From Lepeophtheirus salmonis (lineage: Eukaryota > Arthropoda > Copepoda > Siphonostomatoida > Caligidae), in the NCBI RefSeq assembly GCF_016086655.4, contig NC_052135.2, positions 69,289,702-69,353,701 of the forward strand: a stretch of 64,000 nucleotides of DNA. The letters run 5' to 3'. The translations under genes were made by a program, and so were the position numbers. A model generated the notes under the pieces. The model did no database searches, was not told the DNA's origin, and saw only the letters and a program-made list of their open reading frames with translations. Positions 47,835 to 58,360 of this stretch are shown one piece after another. Every line of letters starts with the position of its first letter. Within the stretch, counting starts at the first letter, position 1.

Positions 47835-49017
47835 CCGGGTGTGCAAAAAGTATTGAGACCTTCTATAAATAAAGTTTTGAATAGGTGTTGTTAATTAAAT
47901 CTTAAAGTTGCGATTATTTTTGAATAGCTTATGGAATAATTTTTCTTTTTTGTTATTCTAGATTCTAAGCTTTTGATTGATGTACAAAAATTATGTATAT
48001 GTCGCGATGGAGGCAAGAAGATCCATCTTTGGCAATTGAACCCGCGCCGGAAGGATCACCTGGGACATCATGAAGGCATTAAGGTTACAGTCAGATATCG
48101 TTTGGCTGATGGGAACAACCTTAAGGATAAACAAAAGAGTGGAAGGCCCTCCAAAGTGAAGCCTGAAGACATCATGGAGGCCTTTCAGGTCAATTCAAGG
48201 ATGAAGATGTCAGAGTACGACAAGAAAAAGAATGTGCATCGCTCTACTGTTGGCAAGGTCATCCGAAAGGATGGAGGAAGGTTGCTTAGAAGAGTTGAGA
48301 GGTCATTCCAACAACAACAATGTCAAAAAGAATTGCATCTTCGGCAATGTCAACAACACTTAAATGATCGGGTATTATGTTTTGGCAATGCTGACAACAG
48401 CATCAGGACAGTCACCAAGACCAAACATCTGTGATGATGTTGGGTATTGTGGCATCAACTGGAGAAAAAATGCCCACAATTTGGTTTCCTGTTGGATACC
48501 GGTTATGCACGGCTGCCTACTTGATTGTCTTGAAGGAAAATGTGGTCCCATCCGATTGATCACCAATAATATGAACAAGGCACCGTACGTATTACCGGCC
48601 CGTACTGCTAATATTGTACAAGACTGGATGGGTAGCAACATGAATATCTGGTGCAAGAACCTTTGTCCCCCTCAGAGCCCAGATCTGAATATACTGGATT
48701 ACTCTATTTGGTGGCAAAATTGAGAAAAAAACATGGAATGTCCGCCATCCGAATATTGATGCCCTGAAGATCTCTGTTAACCAGCAGTGGAGGATCATGA
48801 AAAAGGACTACGATCCTTTTCTATATGCAAGGGGTTCTTTAGGCGGTTGGCGGATGTCATTGAGACTGATGGGGCCAGATTCATAACTAATGTGCATTGT
48901 TATATGTAGTAAATAATATTATAAAATAAATTTTTTTATGTACAACATCATCCTGATCAATTTTGAGTATTTTATTGACTACTTAGAGGCAGGTCTCAGT
49001 ACTCTTTCTATAGCCGG
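47835..49017 (+). mobile_element. Tc1/mariner-like element with defective transposase
   Basis: The left end is CCGGGTGTGCAAAAAGTATT. The reverse-complemented right end is CCGGCTATAGAAAGAGTACT, both continuing GAGACC. TA flanks are at 47833-47834 and 49018-49019. Length is 1183 bp. It is a different family from the element at 37.6 kb. Confidence 0.85.
48007..48909 (+). pseudogene. Tc1/mariner-like transposase pseudogene, first catalytic Asp deleted
   Basis: The reading starts MEARRSIFGN (48007), broken by TGA. A second frame continues YRLADGNNLKDKQKSGRP, KMSEYDKKKNVHRSTVGKVI and GRLLRRVERS, the paired HTH DNA-binding region. After QQHLND at ~48366 the family's IFSDEKxFTVDPV block is absent, and the reading jumps to RVLCFGNADNSIRTVTKTKH. 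A shifted frame then gives ARTANIVQDWMGSNMN and PPQSPDLNILDYSIW (third Asp). The second-Asp motif FQQDGAP is degraded. The tail FFRRLADVIETDGARF ends at TAG 48907. It is dead through deletion, stops and frameshifts. Confidence 0.82.
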
Positions 49018-49019
49018 TA

Positions 49020-49849
49020 AAGGATTCAAAGTTTTCCAGTCAGTTTTTGGATAGTTTGCAATAGAAAAAGGTCTTTGTGAAAGGCAGAGGAAGCGATAGT
49101 AATTGTGACTACGGAGTGCTGATCCACCCCTCTGATTAAAATCTTGTTGTTAAATTTGTCGAATAAATGTATGTGTTGTTGTTTTTTTGTAACATTTAAT
49201 TGATTCATTGTTGTGAAATTTGTCTATTCTAAAAACAGTTGTTCAATAATCGTTTGCAAAATTGTAAAAGTTTTGTCAAATAAAAAAAAAAAAAGGTCCT
49301 GCCCCGAAAACAGTCTAATAAAGATAGGTATAAAATGCAAAGAAAATGTGTTCCTCTAAGTAGTGTTTAATTGAGTTCAATTAGCAATGTACTGAGTACT
49401 TTGATTTTTTTTTATTGTTCCCAAGATAATAGCCATTATATATTTCTATTATTAATAAAAAACTGTTAAACTATGAATATTTCTTCTTAAAACAATATAC
49501 ATATTTAATTTTTATAAGAAAAGGTATCAAATTTCGTCTCTATACAACATATGTATGTGTTAAATAATGTGATAAGTCATTTTTGCGAATTTCGTCGAAA
49601 CTCTCCCTCTGTGAAAATTAGTAATGTGTCGACTCAACTCAAATAGTTAGTTGATTTTCAATTTTTACATAAAAAAATATGTTTGAGTTTCGATGAGCTT
49701 CTGTATCTGAATGAGTTTTTTACCCAACACAAGATTATCAAGATCATCAAAAAATGTCTTTTCAAAAAAAGGTTACCAAAAAAGTTTAAGATAAAAAAAT
49801 CATGGATCCAAATTAAATAAAAATTAAATTATCGAATAAAAAAAGAAAT
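49020..49849. other. Gene-free spacer
   Basis: AT-rich; no feature recognised. Confidence 0.4.
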
Positions 49850-50472
49850 TTTTTATTCTTACTAGAAAATTTAATTTTCGAATTTTTTTTTTCCAAAAAT
49901 TTAATGTTTTGAAATTAGATTTTATCCCGAAAATTTTAATTTTTTTTTAAACAGCTGAGGATTTTTGAATTTTTTTCGAAAAAATTTAATGTATAAAAAT
50001 TCAATTTTGGTAATTTTTTTCCAATCAATTTAAATATTTTGCGATAGAAATGGATTTTTGATTTTTTTCCCCACAAATTGTAATATTTAAAGTTTAATTT
50101 TCGAAATTTTTTCTGTATTTTTGAAAAAAATAAATTACATTATATATTTTAAATTAATTTTCATTTTGTTGTGAACAGCTCCAGGTTTTTTTGAAATTTT
50201 TTCTCAAAAAAATTTATTTTATTAAAATGGCCATAGATTTTTGAATTTTTTTCCTAAAAAAATTATTTTTGTGTGAATAGCTGAAGATAATAGAATTTTT
50301 TTCAAAAAAAAAATAATTTTTGTGAATAGCTGTAGATTTTTGAAATTTTTCCAAATAAAATTAATATTTGAAATTTATTTTTTCAATTTTTCATCCTTTA
50401 TACAATTTTTTTTTCCGCCGACCCCTCCAAAATTAAAATATATATAATATGTAATCCTACGGACGGCCCCTG
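49850..50472 (+). repeat. Family A element
   Basis: Units GTGAATAGCTGAAGATAATAG (50273) and GTGAATAGCTGTAGATTTTT (50322) lie 49 bp apart. The right end is CCTACGGACGGCCCCTG. The left end is eroded. Confidence 0.72.
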
Positions 50473-51040
50473 AACTGTGATAGTTATACGATCTCACAGT
50501 TAAAGTCACATATAAATGAGTATTGTAAATGAGTAAATGATACATTGTTATTCAATTATTCATCTTTCTTTTTCCCCATTTTTTAATTTGATTAATTTGA
50601 ATTTCAAAAGTTGATCCTTAACGACTCGATTCAATCCATTCAAGTGGATACAACAACACTAAGGGAAAGGCGGTGAATCATTTATGATTATGACTTTGAT
50701 GCACTTTTTGCATGTACATACTGCGCTTTGTTTTATTAGATTTGTACGAGTATGACTAAATATCATGAATTGCAGTCGTGTATATGGAATTTCTAAGCCG
50801 TCAATAATTATATATGTATGCATTTTTAAGATACTGCCTAGTAGTCGTAATAGGCATAAAATTTACCTTGTTAAGAATGCAATTTTTTTTTTTCAATTCC
50901 ATGATACTTATGGCCTCTTTTGTCTCTTTTCTTTTCAAAAGTTAACGGAAAGTGCATATTTATGGCAAGGTCGTGTCTTTATCCATTTTATGTAACCAAA
51001 GACTTATGTCAATGTTTTAGGCTAACTTTTCCTTAAGGAG
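50473..51040. other. Gene-free spacer
   Basis: No feature recognised. An open frame at 50765-50995 is not protein-like in composition. Confidence 0.4.
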
Positions 51041-51521
51041 CAGAGGCATCTAAAGGGAGTGGGCTGGAGGGGCTGTAGCCCTCCCCAAATTAAGGAATTT
51101 TTGTTTTTGACAAGAAAATTTAATTTTCGAATTTATTTTCCAAAAAATTTATTGTGTGATTAGCTGTGGACTTTTTAAATTTTTTCCTAAAAAATCTAAT
51201 TTTGTCTGATTAGCTGTCGATTTTTAAAAAAATTTCACAAAAAATTTCATTTTTTGGGAATAGTTGAGGATTTTAGAAATTTTTTTCCATTAAAATTTCA
51301 GATCTGAAATTTTTTTTGAATAAATTAATTTTTTTGTGAATAGCTGTGGGTTTTGAATTTTGTTTCGAAAAAATTTAATATATGAAATTTCATTTTGGAA
51401 TTTTTTTTCCAAAAAAATATAATTTTTGGATTTTCTTTCTAAAAAAAACAGCCCAAAAACCAAGACCCTCCCCTCCAAAAATAATAATAATTAAATAAAT
51501 ATAATCCACTGGATATCCCTG
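51041..51521 (+). repeat. Family A element
   Basis: It begins CAGAGGCATCTAAAGGG, then CTGTAGCCCTCCCCAAATTAA, and ends CACTGGATATCCCTG. The interior units include GATTAGCTGTGGACTTTTTAA and GTGAATAGCTGTGGGTTTTGA. Confidence 0.75.
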
Positions 51522-53544
51522 AGCAGTTAAGTGAAGATCCCTACTCCATTAAATTAACAATAGACTGGCAATACTTGGAAAGAATTGGTTAACTGCAAAT
51601 AAATATTTAGCAATTTTTTTCTTTTTATTTATAGTGGAGGAAAAGTTAATAGATACAATGAAGATGACTACAGGGAGTCGTGAAAAAAAAAAAAAAAAAA
51701 AAAAAAAGAATCATTCAATCATTCCCAATTTTTTTAAATTATAATCTAAGATATTAATAGTTTGTTGTATAATATAAAAATATCACATTTTTGTCTTCTA
51801 AGTACGAAAGGATCAAACATCACCGTGTAAGTTGTCTTTAACATACTCAAGGTGGCAATTTCTTTGCAAGCAAAGGAATTCTTATTTTACTACACTTCTA
51901 GTACATATATATTTTAATACATATAAACAATTATTTGGAAAATAGCGTTCCAATAGATAATCTATCCTTGCAATAATGATTTAAGGTTGTATATGACAGA
52001 GTGTTATTTTTGATCCCACCGTCCCTTGTGAAAAATTTCCGTAAAAAATATTTTGAACATATAAATTAATAGGTTCTCAACGTATTTTGCAGATTTAAAA
52101 AGTACTGCCCCGAGTTTTTGTGGGCCCGAAAAAATAGCCCCAAGTACATTTGATCGCAGCTAACCTGCACTAGTTGAGTAAGGAAACGTATGAAAGTGTC
52201 AGACTGCTACGTGCTCACGAAGCATTGAAAATCGTTAACTATCAAACATTTAATAATTTTAGTATATTCAAAGGGGAACCCCTAGTGTTGGGATTCAAAA
52301 CTATTAAATATAACCAGGGTTCCTTCCAATCTATATACATGTAAATTAAAGTGTTCCTTACCTCAAACGTCGTAGACTTCTGGTTAAACGGAATGGAAGT
52401 GCCGACTATTTAGCATCTTCTCATAGGCTTCTGGAAATCCCTGTTGTGTTTTTTTGCAGCTGCTTTACTACTTGTAATTTGGAGTAATTGTATGTATAGT
52501 AGGTCACCACTCAGATATTTTGTGTGTTAAGGATAAATGAATATGCACACATATAGACACGCGGGAGGCAATTGTTTTTGTTGTACGAAACAGGAATGTA
52601 AGTAGTTGTAACTTGTAATAGTGAGAAAACGAGCACCCTGCTTTCTAATCTAATGGAAGAAATACTATGAAGGAGAATTGCATTATTATAATTATTTGCT
52701 TCAAAAGCATTGCTGCTTTTGAAGCAATGCATGCAAGGTAAAAATCAGAAAGATAATGTGAAGGCGGAGAGGGAGAAGAAATGAAGTACACGCATTTGTA
52801 GAGTATATAAAAAGGAGAGAGAGAGAACAACGAGGAATGGGAGGTATACGCCCAAATTGAGTCCGTCAATGTTTACATTCTTTAAATGCATAGATAGCAT
52901 AGCAGAGCATAGAATGGAAATATTCATATTTCTTAGCGCTTTACCTTCGAGTGAGGTAAAATAACATTGATAAATATTTCATGTCACTTTTTGATTATGT
53001 AACATTACATGATGTTGCTTGGTTCTGGTTCAGCTGTTCCTTCGGACTGACCCTCGGTTTCCGACTTAGATCTCAGGTCTTTTTTATACAGCTTTATATT
53101 TGGTAACAGGCACTTAAAACAAGGGGCTCGGCTAGAAAATTCGGGTACAGGAAATAATATTAGATACAAAGAGGACCGCAGTTACCTTATACGCAGAGTG
53201 CGTAGTCCCCCAAGATCCAGCAGTGGCCCCAAAAGAGGTTTTTTAAAACAATGGTGGGTGCATGAAGATGGAGAATTGAGGATTAGTACATATGTTTCGT
53301 ATAAAGAGGCCTCAGCTAAAAGTAGCAGACATGGATCCATAATCCAGAAGAAAGACCGATAAGCAATATATTGCAGTCTTGGCTAGACTTTATCGATTCC
53401 GATTCTAGCGGTTCAAAAACCAGAACCGCTATACCGATAAGGGAACAACATTGTTTGTTTATTATTTAAAGTATGTAGTGTGGTCATTCATACCAATATT
53501 CATAAGGTTGTAAATTGCGGACATTTTGGGGATTAAAAAAACAA
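51522..53544. other. Spacer with poly-A run, possible family D piece and hairpin
   Basis: A run of about 25 A bases lies at 51683-51707. GATCCCACCGTCCCTTGTG (52010) and CCTAGTGTTGGGATTC (52280) suggest an eroded family D copy. A perfect 14-bp hairpin is at 52696-52727. No gene was recognised. The segment 53160-53340 has an open reading with RYKEDRSYLIRRVRSPPR but no family match. Confidence 0.45.
52696..52727. other. Perfect 14-bp hairpin, 4-nt loop
   Basis: The left arm TTGCTTCAAAAGCA (52696-52709), loop TTGC, and right arm TGCTTTTGAAGCAA (52714-52727) are perfectly complementary. The stem does not extend on either side. It could form a short transcript hairpin or be a chance or MITE-derived palindrome. 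Confidence 0.6.
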
Positions 53545-53835
53545 ACAGATAATCAACATGGTAACAATGACGATCTGAATAATGTTTTTGGATTTTGAGC
53601 TGCCTAGCTTTTATGATGCTTCATCATACTACCTACAAGCTGCTATGAGAGAAGAAAAATGAACATATGTCCCACTCCGTATCTAGCATTGATTTAGAGT
53701 GGAATTATTATGTTTTCCATCCTCAATTCTACTTTGAGGCCAAGAAGGACGGACTCTTATTACTCTTCAACAAATCTTCAGCCTTACATTAATGAGTACA
53801 GATAATTGGGGTTAGATATATATCCTATGTATTTT
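53545..53835. repeat. Family F repeat, copy 2 (partial)
   Basis: ATCAACATGGTAACAATGAC and the CTCTTCAACAAATCTTCAGCC block match the order seen in family F at 14.5 kb. It is followed at once by a reversed family E copy. Confidence 0.45.
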
Positions 53836-53934
53836 GTTTTCAGCTGTCAATTATCTCCTCTCGCTATATAAGTCATGGCTAATTCCTAATTGGTTCTTTT
53901 TGATAAATAAATAAAGTAATAAGTTACGCCAATG

Positions 53935-54198
53935 AATTTTCACTTATGCTCCGTTTCCAAAAGGACAGGAATACAATTTATTGTTGATCCTTTGTCGTTT
54001 ATATAATATATATATTGGCTATTTTATTATTTCTATGAAGAAATTTTGGCTATTTTTACTACTACTTATAACTACTCTTTTAATAATGTATGGCTAAGCA
54101 ATATTATAACACAGTATCGATATATAAAATACAATGTAGATTTGAATTTTGATTCTTTTTGGAGGAAAGGTTGCGTGATAATATACAGATAACGCCGT
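53935..54198 (-). mobile_element. Family E repeat, reverse orientation, truncated
   Basis: It reads TTATGCTCCGTTTCC, GGCTATTTTATTATTTCTATG, GGAAAGGTTGCGTGATAAT and then GATAACGCCGT in reverse order. This supplies the best-preserved left terminus, ACGGCGTTATCTGTAT. The other end is cut at about 53935. Confidence 0.65.
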
Positions 54199-55154
54199 GC
54201 AAGAATGAAGATAGCATTTTTAGAAAATAAAATAAAAACACTGTTCAAGTTCACAACAACAAAAAAAGCTTACAAACCTAGCAAATCATATGCACAGTTC
54301 AGGGACAAAGAGTTGGGATATGATGTCTTTTTTTCCAACAATTTTGTTGGTAATAAAATAGGGAGGTTCAGAAGTTGTAGGGGTTACGTCATTTCCAGTT
54401 GAATACTTTTATGACTTAATGACGTTGCAAGTCCCGGTTTCAATAAAGTGTTGTAACACGACATCACAATGAATCTATGGATATCTATATGATATAAAAT
54501 TTAATATTTATCCTTTACATCCATGGCGCTGTCAGTTCATTTGTGACATCTGTTAAAACGCTGTATTTCAATTGAGTATAGAACTGTTTTAAATGTCTCA
54601 GTACGCCAATATCATTATAATATTATTGATCAACACTGTAACTTAATCAATATCCAAGGATATAAACTTTAAATTCTATAACAGTCAGGGTTTTTTTTGC
54701 CAGTTGCCTCATTTGACTCTTTTTTTATTCTTAAAATTTTTCAACATTTTAAAAATTATTATACGCTCCTAGTGTTCAAAAGTCTGGAGGGCGCGCTCAT
54801 TTATTCTAATGATTTAATATTTAATCAAAATTCTATTTTTTTTATCTTTATTTTTATCATATATGTAGATATATTTGAATAAAGAACTATACAAAACTTA
54901 AAATAATATGATATGATATGCAAGAAGGAATTACGTTGCATTGGCATACATCAAGCATTTTCGATTAAAATTAGATCTCCTAGCCAAGACCCACACTTGA
55001 AAACAATTAATCATTCCAATGATCAAAAAATCATATAAGACAATCACACATTAAACAATTCAAAACATAATAACCAATCCATTGGTCTCCCTTGATGAAT
55101 GTGTTCATACCTCCGAACATTTTTTTCTAATTTTATTAATTTATATTTTACTTA
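54199..55154. other. Gene-free spacer
   Basis: AT-rich; no feature recognised. Confidence 0.4.
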
Positions 55155-56518
55155 TTCGGTCCTGTCCAGTCTTAAGAACGGCCTTTAGGACTGTCAATAC
55201 TAGAACTGATATTTGAAATAATTAAAGTTGAGTGACTTCATAAAGGACTAAAGTTTTTAAGTCTGATAGCAGGGGTTTTAGCTTTGTTTTAAATTTTTTG
55301 AAAAAAAAATCAAAAATTCCTAGATATTCACAAAAAAAAATCCCGATATTAATTTTTTGGATTTATAAAAAAAAATCCATATTTAATCACAGAAAACTAA
55401 ATTTTTGAAAAAAAAATTCAAAATCCACAGATGTTAAATAAAAATAATAATATATTATTATATCAAGTAATATCAAAAAAAAATTCCAAGCATGAAATTC
55501 TTCGGGAAAAAGTTTCGAAAATCGATACCTACTCACAGAAAGGCTACTTCTTTGAAAAAAAATAGAAAAATTCACAGCTGTTAAAATAAATAAAACTAAA
55601 TCAAAAAATTTCAAATTTTAAATTTTTGCAATTTAAAAAAAAATCTATTTCTATTCACAAAAAATTTTTTTTTTGGAAAAAGTTAAAATCCATAGTTGTC
55701 CACAAAAAATATTACAATATGAATCTACCAAATATTACATTTTTTGAAAAAAAAAAAAGCTCAAGCATTAAATTGGTCGGAAAAAAGTTTCAGAAAATTA
55801 AATTTTTTGTAAAAAAAATTTCAAATATTAATTATTTGGAACTTTTTTATTTGGAAAAAATCCATAACTAATCACAAAAAAATAAACTTTTGAAAAAAAA
55901 CTTCAAAAATCCACAGCAGTCCAAAAAAAATATTAATATATCAAGTAATATACAATATTACAATTTTTGAAAAAAAATTCCTAGCATTAAATTTTTCGGA
56001 TTTTTTTTTCAAAAATATATACCTATTGACAGAAAGTTTAATTTTTGGAAAAAAATTCAAAAATCTACAAATGTTTGCAAAATATATATATTTTTTTTTT
56101 TCAAAAATTAAATTTTAAATATTTTCGCGAATTTTTTTTTCATCCAGACCAAGAAAATTTTTAGTACAAACAATATTTCCCTTTATTTTTTATTTTTTTT
56201 TTTGGGGGGGGGGTAAAGCCCCTCCAGCCTACCTCCTGCGGACGCCCCTAAATAGGCCGCTTTGAACGGGACCGGGTCTGTACTAGACGGGACTTTAATT
56301 TTCAGCAGTGGCGTTGCTGGGACAGTTTGAGGGCTCAAGTCCCTCCAAAAGTTTCTGATCCCCAAATTATTTATATCATAAATATATATTTTTAAAATAA
56401 CCTATTTATATAATTAATTATATTACGGTGTTGATAATTTTTAAGCTAAGCCCATCCAAATGATTAAATTAAACAACCCCACTGTTATACAGTCCTAAAC
56501 AAGAATCGAAACAAACTA
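55155..56518. mobile_element. Family C MITE interrupted by a family A element
   Basis: Left family C sequence (TTCGGTCCTGTCCAGTCTTA, AGGACTGTCAATACTAG, AATTAAAGTTGAGTGACTTC) runs to 55269. After the family A insertion, family C appears to resume (GGGACCGGGTCTGTACTAG, AGTCCTAAACAAGAATCGAA). The right part also contains unrelated sequence near 56300-56480. Confidence 0.5.
55270..56249 (-). repeat. Family A element, longest copy (~980 bp), reverse
   Basis: It begins CAGGGGTTTTAGCTTTG and ends CTCCTGCGGACGCCCCTA, preceded by a G run and AAAGCCCCTCCAGCC. The interior has many reversed units (AAAATCCATAACTAATCAC, AATCTACAAATGTTTGC), about twice the number in other copies, so the array appears expanded. 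Confidence 0.72.
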
Positions 56519-56844
56519 GTTATATCACTGGTCCCGATATTAGGAACAACAGTAAATGTATGTAAGGTTATAACATATGTATATATTCTTACAGATATTA
56601 ATTATATTATGAACAATGATGAGGCAAAATGTAGCAAGTCACTGTGTCTCGAATAAATTTGTTCGTGCATCATAAAACAAGTCTAGGTTTTACATAATTA
56701 AGAACATAATAAATAAGTTGCTTGCTTCATTACACCAATCCACCATGTTACTTCTCTTTCTCTGAAGTGATTGGTCTATTTTGACCAATCACTAACGACT
56801 TGGATTTAAACTAAGATAAGCTTCTGCACACTATATCTCAAACA
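56519..56844. other. Gene-free spacer
   Basis: AT-rich; nothing recognised before the LINE remnant. Confidence 0.4.
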
Positions 56845-57155
56845 GGCCAACAATTATTGGAGGAGATTTTAACGTGAAACTAAAAAGGACAAGAGATACA
56901 AAAAGCAAGGCAGCAAACTCCCATCCTCAATCCACAAAAGTACTATCGTCTATTATTACGTCCATCGGTTTTAATGACGTAGGATGCAAAATGAACAATT
57001 TAAATTACACCTTCTTTTCTATGTACAAGATTTCTAATCCAGTGTCATCAAAAATCGACTTATTCCTGATGAAGGGATATGTAGGAGATGCAATTGATTC
57101 TTATGACGTAATAGATGCTAAACCTTCAGATCACAAAGAAATTCACAAAGTATAA
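56845..57155 (+). pseudogene. LINE endonuclease (APE-type) fragment
   Basis: The frame reads TIIGGDFNVKLKR, the GDFN motif of apurinic-type LINE endonucleases. It continues SSIITSIGFNDVGC and NLNYTFFS (the YTF block), then SSKIDLFLM, corresponding to S(R/K)IDYIL. It ends with KPSDHKEI, in which the SDH catalytic triplet is at 57126-57134. A stop follows at 57153. The N-terminal half of the endonuclease is absent, so it is a 5'-truncated or eroded non-LTR retrotransposon. Confidence 0.75.
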
Positions 57156-57752
57156 AAACCCCAGTTGAAGGAACTCAGACATAAAAAGCAGTTGATACTT
57201 AAGTCGAGCATCATGGAGGATCCCAAAGTTAATGAAGGAATTGCAAGCATAATTCTGGACGTATCGCGTAAGCTACAGTATGAGGGGAATGTGTTTCTGC
57301 TTGTGCAATCAATATTACATATGAAAAAAGTTTTGTGCAGAAGAAAAGGATTTGTTCTTACGAAAACTTAAACAAAATCGAATCTATTTCCAAGAGCATT
57401 CTTACTCACGAAAAAAAGCCGAGTTAGACCAAATATATAGTCAAAATGGAAATTAACCACATTGATGACCCTGTACATTCCAGACTGCAGTGTGTGCGGC
57501 GAGACAATATTACAAAAAAAAAAACCACATTTTTTTTAAATTAGTCTATCTGATAACAATGGCATGAAATCTGGTGAGCCGGAATACATCTGCATTGAAA
57601 TAAATAATTTCTACTCTAAACTGTACTCTTGTTATGATTGCCAGAAGAATAATAAATGCAGGAGATGCCAGACGAATACATCTGCCTTTTGTGAGGTGTG
57701 AACCAAGCTATGTTGCTGAGATATCAGAAGCAGATATCTAACAGAAAAACAT
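57156..57752 (+). pseudogene. LINE linker between endonuclease and reverse transcriptase
   Basis: It shares strand and order with the flanking domains. Readable pieces include SRKLQYEGNVFLL and, near 57600, EINNFYSKLYS, a motif common just before the LINE reverse transcriptase. Frames change repeatedly, with several stops, so this is decayed linker sequence. Confidence 0.6.
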
Positions 57753-58360
57753 TTGAAATACTTTGAGATTAAAAATGTCATTGTCAAAAATGCTAGCAAG
57801 GATCCTGGAGACCTCAAGAGCTACCGACCTTTAATCATACAAAATTCTATATACAAAATTTTCTCCTATGTATCGACTAACAAAATAAGTAGTATGCCAG
57901 ACACAAATGCGTACGCCTCTCAGTACAGCTTTCTAAAGGGTAAACTTTTGGAGAATTTTCCCTTCTTGGCGCAGAACTTCCTCGATTCATCGAGTAACAT
58001 CTCAGTGATTGCTCTAGATTTTTGCCAAACCTTTGACACGTTATCTCATGAATTCATCATTCGTACGCTAGATCAGATAAGATTCGACTATTTTATAATT
58101 AGAATGGTTGGAGTAGTCTTAGTGGGTTCCCGTACAATTATGAGTTATGGAAATCAAGAGTAATCTTTTGAGAATAGAAGAGGGGCAAGGTAGGAGGACC
58201 CCGTTTCTACATTGCTGTTCAACGTAGGGATCGACATATTTCTTGCAAATATTCAGCAGGATGACCAAATCTTTGTTTTTTCGGGGATCCAAGTACATCC
58301 TAAATGTCTCTTCTATGCTAACGACCTAAATTTGGTCTAGGGCGGGATTCCTTTTGAAAC
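57753..58360 (+). pseudogene. LINE reverse transcriptase fragment
   Basis: The frame 57753-58163 reads KDPGDLKSYRPLIIQNSIYK (RT block 1-2), then VIALDFCQTFDTLSHEFI. The latter matches DFSKAFDxVxH, with the first catalytic Asp. It stops at 58161 and resumes in another frame as PVSTLLFNVGIDIFLANIQ, ending FYANDLNLV and TAG. The catalytic YADD box therefore reads YAND (58314-58325), with the first Asp changed to Asn. The truncated, frameshifted enzyme cannot be active. Likely a Jockey/CR1/RTE-like non-LTR element; the clade is not determined. Confidence 0.8.

Noticed and set aside
48375..48798. Minus-strand open frames across the 48-kb transposase
   Set aside because: They are complements of the plus-strand transposase reading, which has clear family motifs.
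52803..52818. TATA-box-like GTATATAAAAAGG
   Set aside because: No downstream exon or initiator could be found, and such strings are common at this base composition.
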